NCBI RefSeq assembly: GCF_022808815.1
Contig: NZ_JAKZLC010000001.1
Location: forward strand, 682,001 to 746,000
Source: Geothrix paludis
GTDB taxonomy: Bacteria; Acidobacteriota; Holophagae; Holophagales; Holophagaceae
DNA: 64,000 nucleotides
Reading direction: 5' to 3'
Below, in pieces: positions 41,363 to 51,785 of this stretch (position 1 is its first letter; the number at the start of each line of letters is the position of its first letter). The notes under the pieces were generated by a model that saw only the letters and a list, made by a program, of their open reading frames with translations, made no database searches and had not been told where the DNA came from. The position numbers were made by a program, and so were the translations under genes.

Positions 41363-42532
41363 GTGAATCCCAGGCCCGTCATCGCCACCGGCCAGCAGAT
41401 CGGGGCCGGCTGGAGCCCCGCCCTGTCTGTGGCCAAGGCCCTCGCCGCCCTGGCCGAAGCCCGCCGGACCGGGGCCGAGGCGGTCTACTGGCTGGCCGAC
41501 GAAGACCACGACCGGGCCGAGGTGGCGTCCGTCGTCGGCGTGTCCGGGGGCCGCCTCGCGCGCCACCGCTTCCGCTTCAACGCGAGGCTCGGCACCGCCA
41601 CCGGCTGGCTGCCCTGGACCCCCGTCCACCAGGCCGAGGCGGAGGCCCTCTGGGGCCCCGTGCCGGAGCCCGATGAGCCCACCCTCCGCGGCCACGTCCT
41701 GGCCCTGGGCCGGGCCCTCTGGAATCGCGGCCTCCGTCCCTTCTCCCCCACGGACCCCGCCGTGCGCCAGCCCATCCAGGTGGAACTGGAGCGCTGGCGG
41801 GCCTTGGGCTTGGAAGCCGACCTGATCCGGCAGGCAGGGCGCCTGGAGGCGGAGGGCGCGCCCCTGCCGCTGGATCCCCGGGTGCAGGCCGCCTGGTTCT
41901 CGCTGGATCCCCGCACGGGACTCCGCGAGCGCTTGGACCCCGGCCAGCCCCTGCCCCCGGGCCGCTGGCTCAGCCCCGGGGCGGCCATCCGTCCCCTGAT
42001 GCAGTCCCTGCTGATGCCCGTGACCGCCGTGGTCCTGGGGCCTTCCGAGCGTGCCTACTGGCGGCTCTGCGAGCCTCTCTGGGAACGCGTGGATCTCCCG
42101 GCGCCGAAGATCCTTCCGCGCCCCAGCGTCTACGTGGTGCCGAAGGGGTTCCATGGCACACCGGGCCACCTGGAGGCCCTGCGGCTGGGCGCCTGGGACC
42201 GCCTCGCCGCCTGGCCGGGCGAGCTCCCGAGTTCCCGGTTCCGGACCACGGAGGCGGACGAAAGCTGGCCGGCCTCCCTCCAGGCCCGGTTCCGGCTGGA
42301 GCAGGAGCGGACGCGACAGCGACTGGCGAAGCTGGACCGGCGCCTGCACCGAGAAGCGGCTGCGACCATGTTGGGCGGTGACCCCGAGCGGCTGCGCCAG
42401 GCCCTCTTCCCCTATGGCGCCCCTCAGGAGCGGGTCATCCCCGGCCTCACCTGGCTGAGGAACGAAGCCCTGCTGGAAGCCGTCCTGGCGCGCATGGACG
42501 GCGCCCCCGTGATCTTGGTGGAGGAACCATGA
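41363..42532 (+). CDS. bshC: Short-form BshC-like bacillithiol cysteine-adding enzyme
   Basis: A 389-residue protein. It keeps the family core: '[52 protein letters not shown]', 'LSPGAAIRPLMQSLLMPVTAVVLGPSERAYW', and the C-terminal 'LRQALFPYGAPQERVIPGLTWL'. BshC joins cysteine to GlcN-malate in bacillithiol synthesis. Most BshC proteins run about 530-540 residues; this one lacks the usual N-terminal 60-70 residues and has a shorter helical middle. I chose the GTG at 41363 because GGGGGAAGG lies directly upstream; an ATG at 41285 is possible. It overlaps bshB by four bases (ATGA). Confidence 0.85.
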   Translation: MNPRPVIATGQQIGAGWSPALSVAKALAALAEARRTGAEAVYWLADEDHDRAEVASVVGVSGGRLARHRFRFNARLGTATGWLPWTPVHQAEAEALWGPVPEPDEPTLRGHVLALGRALWNRGLRPFSPTDPAVRQPIQVELERWRALGLEADLIRQAGRLEAEGAPLPLDPRVQAAWFSLDPRTGLRERLDPGQPLPPGRWLSPGAAIRPLMQSLLMPVTAVVLGPSERAYWRLCEPLWERVDLPAPKILPRPSVYVVPKGFHGTPGHLEALRLGAWDRLAAWPGELPSSRFRTTEADESWPASLQARFRLEQERTRQRLAKLDRRLHREAAATMLGGDPERLRQALFPYGAPQERVIPGLTWLRNEALLEAVLARMDGAPVILVEEP

Positions 42533-43245
42533 GCCATGATCTGGATCTGCTTGCCCTGGGCGCCCATCCCGACGACGTGGAAGTCCACGTGGGCGGAATC
42601 CTGGCCCTGGCCTCGGATCGGGGGATGAAGGCGGGCATCCTGGATCTCACCAGCGGCGACCTCGGCACCCGCGGCACCGCGGAGACCCGCCGCGCCGAGG
42701 CGCAGGAAGCGGCACGGATCCTCGGCGTGACCCGCACGGTCCTCGATTTCCCCGACGGGCGGTTCACGGAGGAGGAGGTCTTCCGGATCCGCCTCATGGC
42801 GGAGATCCGCCGGATGCGGCCCCGGGTGCTGCTCCTCCCCGCCCCGGACGATCGCCACCCCGATCACCGCCGGGCTCATCGCCTGGCCCGGGAAGCCGCC
42901 TACTACGCGGGCCTGAAGAACTATCCCTGCCCCGGGGCGCCCTGGCGGCCGGAGGCGGTGGCCTGGGCCGGTGGCGAGAACCCGGCCCAGCCGAACCTGC
43001 TGGTGGACGTGAGCGCCGTGTGGGACCGCCGTATGGCCGCCTTCGATGCCTTCGGGAGCCAGTTCAACCAGGACCCCTCCCAGCCCGTCACGCGGATCGC
43101 CCACCCCGCATTCCGCCGTGGCGTGGTGGGCCGGGCCATGCACTGGGGCTCCCTGCGGATGTGCGAATGGGCCGAGGCGCTCTGGTGCGACATGCCCGTG
43201 CCGAAGGCGCTGCTGGAGGTTCTGATGAAGCTGGAGGCCCATTAG
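42529..43245 (+). CDS. bshB1: Bacillithiol deacetylase BshB1
   Basis: A 238-residue LmbE-like deacetylase that removes the acetyl group from GlcNAc-malate. The zinc site is in 'LALGAHPDDVEVHVGGIL' (HPDD) and 'DRHPDHRRAHRLAREAAYYAG' (HPDH). The sequence 'TSGDLGTRGTAETRRAEAQEAARILGV' and 'FDAFGSQFNQ' match BshB1. Together with the adjacent BshC it supports bacillithiol synthesis, although bshA is not in the window. It overlaps the convergent orphan gene by four bases. Confidence 0.94.
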   Translation: MSHDLDLLALGAHPDDVEVHVGGILALASDRGMKAGILDLTSGDLGTRGTAETRRAEAQEAARILGVTRTVLDFPDGRFTEEEVFRIRLMAEIRRMRPRVLLLPAPDDRHPDHRRAHRLAREAAYYAGLKNYPCPGAPWRPEAVAWAGGENPAQPNLLVDVSAVWDRRMAAFDAFGSQFNQDPSQPVTRIAHPAFRRGVVGRAMHWGSLRMCEWAEALWCDMPVPKALLEVLMKLEAH

Positions 43246-45479
43246 GGACTCTTCTCTCCCGCCTTCCTCCGGACCTTGATCCAAGCTTGATCGACAGCTT
43301 TCAGGTCCCCTGCGCGGCCCAGGGGTTTCAGGGCGGCGCACAGGGACTCATAGATGGCCGCGTCCTGGGATTGAGCCTTGGGCGGCGGGCTGGTCCTGGA
43401 TTCGAGGGTCCGCTCCAGGACGCCTCTCCAGGCTTCCAGGAACCAGTCAGCCATCTCCTCGTAGCGTCGTCCCCGCAGGAATTCCGTGGCGATGGCCTTA
43501 TGCGCTGCTGCCGGAAGGCCGGCCTTCCAGGCGGAGTGGCTTCCGAAAACGGGAAGGCTTTCCGCCAAGGCAATCGTCGAAGGAGGTGCAGGGAGGAAGG
43601 CGGCCCAGTCCACCCACTGGCGCCAGAGAGCGGCATTCCCCGGCCAGCGATGGAGCGCTGCTTCGAGTTCCGGTAGTAGGCGTCGCGCACGACGCTGCCA
43701 ACCCGCCACGTTCCGGATCCAGGGCGCCTCCGGCCCGAAGTCCAGGGGGACTCCTGCCAGCGCCGCATCCTCGATCAGTCGTTCCTCGAACGCCACGCTG
43801 GGCGTCCGGGGCCGCAGCAGGTCGAACCGCTCCCGCCGGGCGTCGAGGTGTTCCGGGTGCCAACGGAGGAAGGTGTCCAGCACCTGGAGGCGGGATGGCG
43901 CCACCGATGCGAGGTGGAGGGCGAGGGCAGGCGGATCCGGCAGCCCGTCCCCCCGGCTGACGAGCTCCGCCGTCCCACGGAACACCGCCCATCCCACCGC
44001 CGGGAATCCCAGCCTCTGGAGATAGGCCGTATCCGCCTCGGTCGGCGCTTCCTCTCTCAGCTCGTCCGGGCCCCAGTCGCCGAGGGGTTGAGCCTGCCGG
44101 AGTTCCCTCCAGCGTTCCTTCCAGGCCGGAGAGCCCCACACCAGGAATCGGAGCGGCTTCGATGCAGGCACCGGCGGCGGGTCCAGGGGCGGCAGGGTCA
44201 GCAGGTCCAGGAAGGACTGGGGCGCCTGGCCGGGCTTGATGGGTTCGGCGCTCCGGTCACCGGCAGGAGGTCCGAAATGGTGGCTGAGGTTTCCAGTCAC
44301 GGCACCCCAGAAGGTTCCCATCTCCTGGCGGCACTCCTGCACGGATGACGAAGCCTCGGGCCAGCGACCCAACTGCGCCAGGGCCACCGTGCGCCAGTAG
44401 AGGGCCGCCCCACGAAAGACCGTCCATTCCCGTTGATTGACCCCCTGCGAGGGATCGGCCTCCAACCCTCCCAGCACGGCCAGGAGATCCCGGGCTTGCC
44501 CCCTCTGCAGTGCACGTGCGGAGATTCGATGGAGCAGATCGGATGAGGGCCATACTCGCCCTGGCGTTGGGGAAAGGCTGCAGGCGTCGGCGAGGTGGGA
44601 GCGGGCATTCCCCAGGTCGTCGCAAGCCATCCAGACATCGGCCAGGCCCAGCGTTCCCGTCTCGTCGCTGAGTTGGAAGGAGCTCCCGGAGTGGGGATTG
44701 CTGCGCCAGGCTTCGAAGATCCCATCCTGGAAGGCACCGAGTTCTGATCGGATGCTGTCGGGATCAAGGGAGCCCAGGAGATCCAACCACGACGTAAGCC
44801 ACACCCAATTCCCCCGCCAGGCATCCGGAAGCTGGTTCAGGCCTCGCAGGGTCTCCCCCACTTCCCGGGCCAGCCCTGCGGTGGCAGTCGGATCTTTGGC
44901 CCTGGCCGGGATGAGGACAGGCCACCGGAAGTCATCAGAGATCTGGACGCCGTCGGCCTGTCCTCGTTCCCGGAGGGCGCGGAACCGATACCTCGTCATG
45001 GCGCAGGCGAATGCCATGCGCTGCTGGAGCGCCTCGCCGTGGTCCGGATGCTGTTCCAGGAAACGGTTCAGGGCCTCCCAGGACGGTGTCCCACCCGCGG
45101 CCACGAGATGGTCACGAAGTTTCGTGCCGGAGGGAAGGACGCTCCCTTCGTCGAGGACCTTCCCCTCCCGGTCCAGCAGGATCCAATGGGGCCCCAGGTC
45201 CCAGTTCCGCGCAGCCCGGACGCGGTCCAGTGAGGGACCCTCCAGGTCCGCGGCGGCCAAGTCGTACGTGGCGACCAGTCGGACGAGCTGTTCGTCGGAG
45301 GCCCGGTAGGTCGCAGTGACGAGCCCCTTCGAAGCCAGCAGGCTCAAGGGGGGTCGGGGCGTCCGCCGCCATTCCTCCACGAAGCTGGCCCAGGCACTTG
45401 TCTGCGCCGACATCCCACCAGGGAAGAGCATCCAGGCCAGACAGACCGCCCCCTGGATGATCCGCGTCGAGCACGCCAT
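43242..45479 (-). CDS. Large secreted protein of unknown function
   Basis: A 745-residue protein with a signal peptide (MACSTRIIQGAVCLAWMLFPGGMSAQ). Residues 25-140 may hold a thioredoxin-like region ('LVRLVATYDLAAADLEGPSLDRVRAARNWDLGPHWILLDREGKVLDEG'). Much of the rest is helical, with TPR-like pieces ('FLEQHPDHGEALQQRMAFA', 'FLRWHPEHLDARRERFDLLRPRTP', 'LEAALHRWPGNAALWRQWVDWA'). No CxxC is visible in the thioredoxin-like part. The start at 45479 follows AGAGG. Upstream extension of the frame to 45821 is antisense to tilS. No confident family. Confidence 0.7.
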   Translation of the reverse strand: MACSTRIIQGAVCLAWMLFPGGMSAQTSAWASFVEEWRRTPRPPLSLLASKGLVTATYRASDEQLVRLVATYDLAAADLEGPSLDRVRAARNWDLGPHWILLDREGKVLDEGSVLPSGTKLRDHLVAAGGTPSWEALNRFLEQHPDHGEALQQRMAFACAMTRYRFRALRERGQADGVQISDDFRWPVLIPARAKDPTATAGLAREVGETLRGLNQLPDAWRGNWVWLTSWLDLLGSLDPDSIRSELGAFQDGIFEAWRSNPHSGSSFQLSDETGTLGLADVWMACDDLGNARSHLADACSLSPTPGRVWPSSDLLHRISARALQRGQARDLLAVLGGLEADPSQGVNQREWTVFRGAALYWRTVALAQLGRWPEASSSVQECRQEMGTFWGAVTGNLSHHFGPPAGDRSAEPIKPGQAPQSFLDLLTLPPLDPPPVPASKPLRFLVWGSPAWKERWRELRQAQPLGDWGPDELREEAPTEADTAYLQRLGFPAVGWAVFRGTAELVSRGDGLPDPPALALHLASVAPSRLQVLDTFLRWHPEHLDARRERFDLLRPRTPSVAFEERLIEDAALAGVPLDFGPEAPWIRNVAGWQRRARRLLPELEAALHRWPGNAALWRQWVDWAAFLPAPPSTIALAESLPVFGSHSAWKAGLPAAAHKAIATEFLRGRRYEEMADWFLEAWRGVLERTLESRTSPPPKAQSQDAAIYESLCAALKPLGRAGDLKAVDQAWIKVRRKAGEKSP

Positions 45480-45564
45480 GTCAGACCTCTTGGCCCCAGC
45501 CTGGAGGTCCAGGGCCCGTTCCGTCAAGGCACTGCGGCCCCGTTTCCTGCGATAGCCTGGAGGC

Positions 45565-46584
45565 ATGAACCGGTTCGAATCCGACCTGCTCGCCCAGATC
45601 CAGCGCCGGGGGGATGGCGTCAATGGCCGCGTGCTGGTGGCCTGCTCGGGCGGCGGGGATTCGACCGCGCTCCTCGTGCTCCTGTGGACGCTCCGGAAGA
45701 GCCTGGATCTGGATCTGGCCGTGCTCCACGCGGACCACGGCCTGCGGGCCGAGTCGGGGGAGGATGCGGACTTCGTGCGCCAGCTCTGCCGCGCCCTCAA
45801 CCTGGATCTCGCGGAGGCCACCCTCGGCGTCAGGGCTCACGCGGATGCCCACCGGCTCGGCCTCGAGATGGCCGCCCGGGCCCTCCGGTGGGATTGGTTC
45901 CGCCAGGAGGCCAGGCAAGGCGGCGCGACAGCCGTGGCCACGGGCCACACCCTGGACGACCACACGGAGACTGTCTTCCTGCGCCTGGCCCGGGGCGGCG
46001 GCCTGGGCTGCCTGCAGCCTCTGGCGCCACGCCAGGGCCTCCGCTGGTCGCCCCTGGCGGAGATCCGCCGCGCCGATCTGAGGTCCTACCTGGCGACCCG
46101 GGGCATCCCCTGGCGGGAAGACGCCAGCAACGCCGAGCCCTTCACGGCGCGAAACCGCTGGCGGCCCCTCCTCGAGGCCGTGCGGCGGGAGGCACCCGAC
46201 CTGGACCGCCACCTGTTCGAGACCCATCTCCAGGCCGAGGAGGCCAGGCACCTGGTGGGTCTGCTCATCGCCGGCTGGGAGGGCACCCGCTGGTCCATTG
46301 CCGATCAAGGAATCACCTTCCGGCGAGGCGCGTGGGCCGAACCGGAACTGCGCTGGACGCTGGAAAGCGCCTTCCGCCGTCTCGACTGGCCGAGGGAGGC
46401 GGCCCTGCTGAGGGGCCTCGCGCCCTGGCTTGCCGCGCGCCTCGAGAAGGGCCGCAAGCCTTCCTCCTGGGGGAATTTCCATCTGGATCCCGAACCAGAG
46501 GGCGAGTACGTGCATCTTAGGTTCAGCCGCCTTCCGGGGCCTAGTACACTGGAAGGACACTTGGGCGAAGGCCCGAAGGAGTGA
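45565..46584 (+). CDS. tilS: tRNA(Ile)-lysidine synthase
   Basis: A 339-residue PP-loop enzyme that adds lysine to C34 of tRNA-Ile(CAU). The motif is '[19 protein letters not shown]' (family SGGxDS), with '[21 protein letters not shown]' and '[30 protein letters not shown]'. The substrate-binding '[27 protein letters not shown]' follows. It is shorter than E. coli TilS and lacks its full C-terminal domain, as in several phyla. It ends 4 bases before the ftsH start, which fits an operon. Confidence 0.94.
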   Translation: MNRFESDLLAQIQRRGDGVNGRVLVACSGGGDSTALLVLLWTLRKSLDLDLAVLHADHGLRAESGEDADFVRQLCRALNLDLAEATLGVRAHADAHRLGLEMAARALRWDWFRQEARQGGATAVATGHTLDDHTETVFLRLARGGGLGCLQPLAPRQGLRWSPLAEIRRADLRSYLATRGIPWREDASNAEPFTARNRWRPLLEAVRREAPDLDRHLFETHLQAEEARHLVGLLIAGWEGTRWSIADQGITFRRGAWAEPELRWTLESAFRRLDWPREAALLRGLAPWLAARLEKGRKPSSWGNFHLDPEPEGEYVHLRFSRLPGPSTLEGHLGEGPKE

Positions 46585-46588
46585 CCCT

Positions 46589-48513
<1,925 letters not shown>

Positions 48514-48517
<4 letters not shown>

Positions 48518-49329
48518 GGCCCGAACCGTTTCAATGGGGACCACTCCTGGAGGGTGGTCCCCTTTTCCTTGGCATCCTCAATTTAACGCCGGACTCCTTC
48601 AGCGACGGGGGACGCTACCTGAATCCCTCGGCGGCCCTGGCCCAGGCCAAGCACCTCGTGGCCGCCGGGGCCCGCATGCTGGACCTGGGCGCCGAAAGCA
48701 CCCGCCCCGGATCGGCGGTGGTGGATGCCGCCACGGAATGGGGCCGCCTGGAACCTGCGCTGGCGGCGCTGCAGGAGGCGCTGCCAGGCATCCCCCTCAG
48801 CCTGGACACCCGGCACGCCACCGTGGCCGCGAAAGGCCTGGACGCGGGAATCGCCATCATCAACGACGTGTCCGGCCTGGCCGATCCGGCCATGCTGGAG
48901 CTGGCCGCCGGCTCCGCCTGCGGCCTCATCGCCATGCGCAGCCGGCGCGAGGGCGAGGGGTTCCTCATGCCCCCCTACGACGATCCCGCCCCGAGGGACG
49001 CATCCGTGGCCATCACGGAATTGATCGAGGTGCGCGACCGCCTGCGGGCGGCCGGCATCGCGGATCAGCGCGTGCTGCTGGATCCGGGCTTCGGCTTCGG
49101 CACCACCTTCGCCGAGGACCTAGCCATCTGGAACGCCCTGTCCCGGTTGCCGGAGGCGCTGGCCTGGCCCGCCGAGCGGATCTGCATCGGCATCTCCCGC
49201 AAGCGGTTCCTGGCGGCCCGCGCCGGCATGTCCCTCGCCCCGGACCAGCGGGACGGTCTCACGGCCGCCGCCCATGCCGAGGCCACCGGGTGGGGATACA
49301 GGGTCTTCAGGACGCACGCCATCAGGTAA
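48514..49329 (+). CDS. folP: Dihydropteroate synthase
   Basis: A 271-residue TIM-barrel enzyme joining pABA with dihydropterin pyrophosphate in folate synthesis. It has '[20 protein letters not shown]', '[18 protein letters not shown]', '[26 protein letters not shown]', '[20 protein letters not shown]' and '[13 protein letters not shown]'. Pterin- and pABA-site motifs are complete. It starts with GTG at 48514, overlapping the ftsH stop (GTGA). A terminator-like hairpin (48536-48562) lies inside its first codons. The next gene, glmM, follows after 9 bases. Confidence 0.95.
48536..48566 (+). promoter_or_regulatory. Terminator-like hairpin inside the start of folP
   Basis: GGGGACCAC (48536-48544) pairs with GTGGTCCCC (48554-48562) as a 9-bp stem with a TCCTGGAGG loop, followed by TTTT (48563-48566). 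It lies 19 bases beyond the ftsH stop and within the folP frame, so it might reduce folP read-through. It could also be a chance feature of the conserved start. Confidence 0.4.
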
Positions 49330-49338
49330 ACTTCCGGC

Positions 49339-50658
49339 ATGAGTCTCTGCTACTTCGGAACCGACGGCATCCGCGGGGTCGCCCTGCGCTCCCCCCTCAC
49401 CCTGGAAGAGGTCTCCCGCTGGGGCGCCGCCTGGGCCCAGGTGGCCCGGGAAGCCGGCGTGAAACGGATGGCGATCGGCTGGGATCCCAGGTCCAGCTCC
49501 GGCCCGATGTCCGAGGCTTTCATCCTGGGCCTCGGGATGGGTCTGAAAGTTCTGGTCCTCGGCATGGTTCCGACGCCGGCTGTGGCCTGGACCGTGGCCC
49601 AGCTGAGCGCGGAGGGCCCCAAGACCTGGGGTCTCATGATCTCCGCCAGCCACAACCCCCCCGAGGACAATGGCCTCAAGGGCTTCAACGAACTGGGCGA
49701 GAAGCTGGAGGAGGATCAGGAACAGGCCATCGAGGCCGCCTTCGAGGCCATCCCCGAGCCAACCACCATTTCGATCCCCCCGGAACATCTGGACCTCGGC
49801 CCCTACCTGAGGCACCTGGGCGGCATCGACCTGCCCCGGAATTTCGGCGTGGTCATCGACTGCGCCCATGGAGCCACGGCGGAGGCGGCCCAGGAGCTCT
49901 TCCGCGGCCCTGCCATCCACTGGATCGGCGTGCCCGCCGATGGCCCCTCCATCAACGTGGGCGTAGGGTCCACGCATCTCAATGCCCTGTCCGCGGCCGT
50001 GGTGGCCCGGGGCGCCCAGTTGGGCATCGCCTTCGACGGGGACGGAGACCGCTGCCTGCTGGTGGATGGCCGGGGCGACCTGGTGGACGGCGACCAGATG
50101 GTCTGGCTGCTCGCCCAGGACCGCAAGGCCAGCGGGGACGCGCCGCCAGGCGTCGTGGGCACCGTGATGACCAATGGCGGGCTGGCCCAGGCCCTGGCCG
50201 GCGCGGACATCCCCTTCGTCCGCACGCCGGTGGGTGACAAATTCCTGCTGAGGGAGATGGCCCGGCGCGGCTGGGATCTGGCCGCGGAAGCTTCGGGGCA
50301 CCTCATCCAGAAGCGCGTGGGCCCCAGCGGTGACGGCATGGCCGCCGCCCTCGGCATCCTCCGGGCGCTCCTGCATCGGCCCGCGGATCGCCGCTGGGCC
50401 TGGGCCTTCCGCCCCTGGCCCCAGCGCCTGGTGAATGTGGTCGCCAGAGACCGTCGCGATGTGGCGGCCTGCACGGACCTGGTCGCCGCCATGGCCGCCA
50501 TCGATGCCCGCTGGGGCGAGGGCGTGCGCCAGGTGGTGCGCTGGTCCGGGACGGAGCCCAAGCTTCGCCTCATGGTGGAAGCCCAGGAGGCCGCCTGGGT
50601 GGATCAGGCCCTCCACGAACTCGAGACCGCCGCCCGCCGCGACCTGGCTCTGGCCTAG
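49339..50658 (+). CDS. glmM: Phosphoglucosamine mutase
   Basis: A 439-residue alpha-D-phosphohexomutase that makes glucosamine-1-phosphate for peptidoglycan and LPS. It begins 'CYFGTDGIRGVA', carries the phosphoserine loop SASHNP (Ser about 104), the metal loop 'AFDGDGDRCLLVD', the sugar loop around 'AEASGHL' and the phosphate-binding 'VRWSGTEPKLRLMVE'. The first residues and the loop fit GlmM better than phosphomannomutase. It lies between folP and ftsW in a tight run. Confidence 0.95.
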   Translation: MSLCYFGTDGIRGVALRSPLTLEEVSRWGAAWAQVAREAGVKRMAIGWDPRSSSGPMSEAFILGLGMGLKVLVLGMVPTPAVAWTVAQLSAEGPKTWGLMISASHNPPEDNGLKGFNELGEKLEEDQEQAIEAAFEAIPEPTTISIPPEHLDLGPYLRHLGGIDLPRNFGVVIDCAHGATAEAAQELFRGPAIHWIGVPADGPSINVGVGSTHLNALSAAVVARGAQLGIAFDGDGDRCLLVDGRGDLVDGDQMVWLLAQDRKASGDAPPGVVGTVMTNGGLAQALAGADIPFVRTPVGDKFLLREMARRGWDLAAEASGHLIQKRVGPSGDGMAAALGILRALLHRPADRRWAWAFRPWPQRLVNVVARDRRDVAACTDLVAAMAAIDARWGEGVRQVVRWSGTEPKLRLMVEAQEAAWVDQALHELETAARRDLALA

Positions 50659-50666
50659 GACCGGAC

Positions 50667-51785
50667 ATGGCCCCGGATGTCCGCCGCCCCGTCGACCGCT
50701 GGCTGGTGCTGTTCGCGCTCGCGCTGGTGGCGGTCGGCATGGTGTGGATCTACTCCGCCTCCGCCATCAAGGCTTCCCAGAACCACGCGGCGGCCACCGC
50801 CTTCCTGACCCGGCAGCTCATGGGCGGCGTCATCGGCATCGCCTTCATGCTGGCGCTCTCCCAGGTGGACCTGGCGCCGCTCCAGGACCATTCCCGCCCG
50901 CTCCAGATCGTCTATGGAATCCTGGTGCTCCTGCTGGTGGCGGTGCTCTTCTTCGGCCCCAAGGTCAACGGCGCCCACCGCTGGATCCGGCTGGGGGCCA
51001 TGAGCCTCCAGCCCTCGGAGCTGTTCAAGCCACTGTCCGTGCTTCTCGCCGCCGGATGGATGGTGCGCCACCGCGAGGCCTGGTCGAACCATCGCGACGC
51101 CCTGCCCAAGCTCCTGGGCCTGGCCGGCATCATGCTGGTCCCCTTGGCCCTCATCCTGCGCGAGCCTGACTTCGGGACATCGTTCCTCATCGTCTTCGTG
51201 ACGTTGATGGTGGTGTTCCTCGGTGGTGCCCCCAAGTGGATCTTCGCCGTGGCCATCCCCATCCTGGGCGCGCTGGGGACCGCCTTCGTGGTGCTGTCGC
51301 CCTACCGTCTCGCCCGGGTGACGAGCTTCCTCAATCCATCGGCGGATCCTCTCGGCAAGGGGCACCAGGCGCTCCAGAGCCTCGTGGCTGTCGGCAACGG
51401 CGGCTTCATGGGTGTGGGGCTCGGCGGCGGCAAGCAGAAGCTCTTCTTCCTGCCCGAGGCGCACACGGACTTCATCTACGCAGTGATCGCCGAGGAGGCC
51501 GGCCTGATCGGCACCGTGGCGATCCTCACGCTCTTCCTCGCGATCCTTTGGCGTGGCCATCGCATCGCCCGGCGCGTGAACGACCCGTTCCTGAAGTTGT
51601 GCGCCATGGGCTTCGTGCTGCTGCTGGTGGTGCAGGCCCTGATGAACATGAGCGTGGTGCTGTCCCTCGCCCCCAACAAGGGCATCCCCCTCCCCTTCAT
51701 CTCCTTCGGCCCCAACAGCCTCATCGCCAGCCTGGTCTGCCTGGGGCTGCTGCTGGCCATCAGCAAGGAGGCCGGTTCAGCCTAG
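50667..51785 (+). CDS. ftsW: FtsW/RodA/SpoVE-family lipid II polymerase, probably FtsW
   Basis: A 372-residue SEDS membrane protein with about ten spans. It shows 'KVNGAHRWIRLGAMSLQPSELFKPL', 'REPDFGTSFLIVFVTLMVVFLGGAP', 'LPEAHTDFIYAVIAEEAGLIG' and 'LSLAPNKGIPLPFISFGPNSL'. The QPSE, EAHTDFI and KGIPLPFISFG motifs are shared in the family, with the details closer to FtsW than RodA. It would polymerise glycan strands in the septum with a class-B PBP. No ftsI or mraY is here. It converges on the DUF2344 gene with a 9-base overlap. Confidence 0.9.
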   Translation: MAPDVRRPVDRWLVLFALALVAVGMVWIYSASAIKASQNHAAATAFLTRQLMGGVIGIAFMLALSQVDLAPLQDHSRPLQIVYGILVLLLVAVLFFGPKVNGAHRWIRLGAMSLQPSELFKPLSVLLAAGWMVRHREAWSNHRDALPKLLGLAGIMLVPLALILREPDFGTSFLIVFVTLMVVFLGGAPKWIFAVAIPILGALGTAFVVLSPYRLARVTSFLNPSADPLGKGHQALQSLVAVGNGGFMGVGLGGGKQKLFFLPEAHTDFIYAVIAEEAGLIGTVAILTLFLAILWRGHRIARRVNDPFLKLCAMGFVLLLVVQALMNMSVVLSLAPNKGIPLPFISFGPNSLIASLVCLGLLLAISKEAGSA

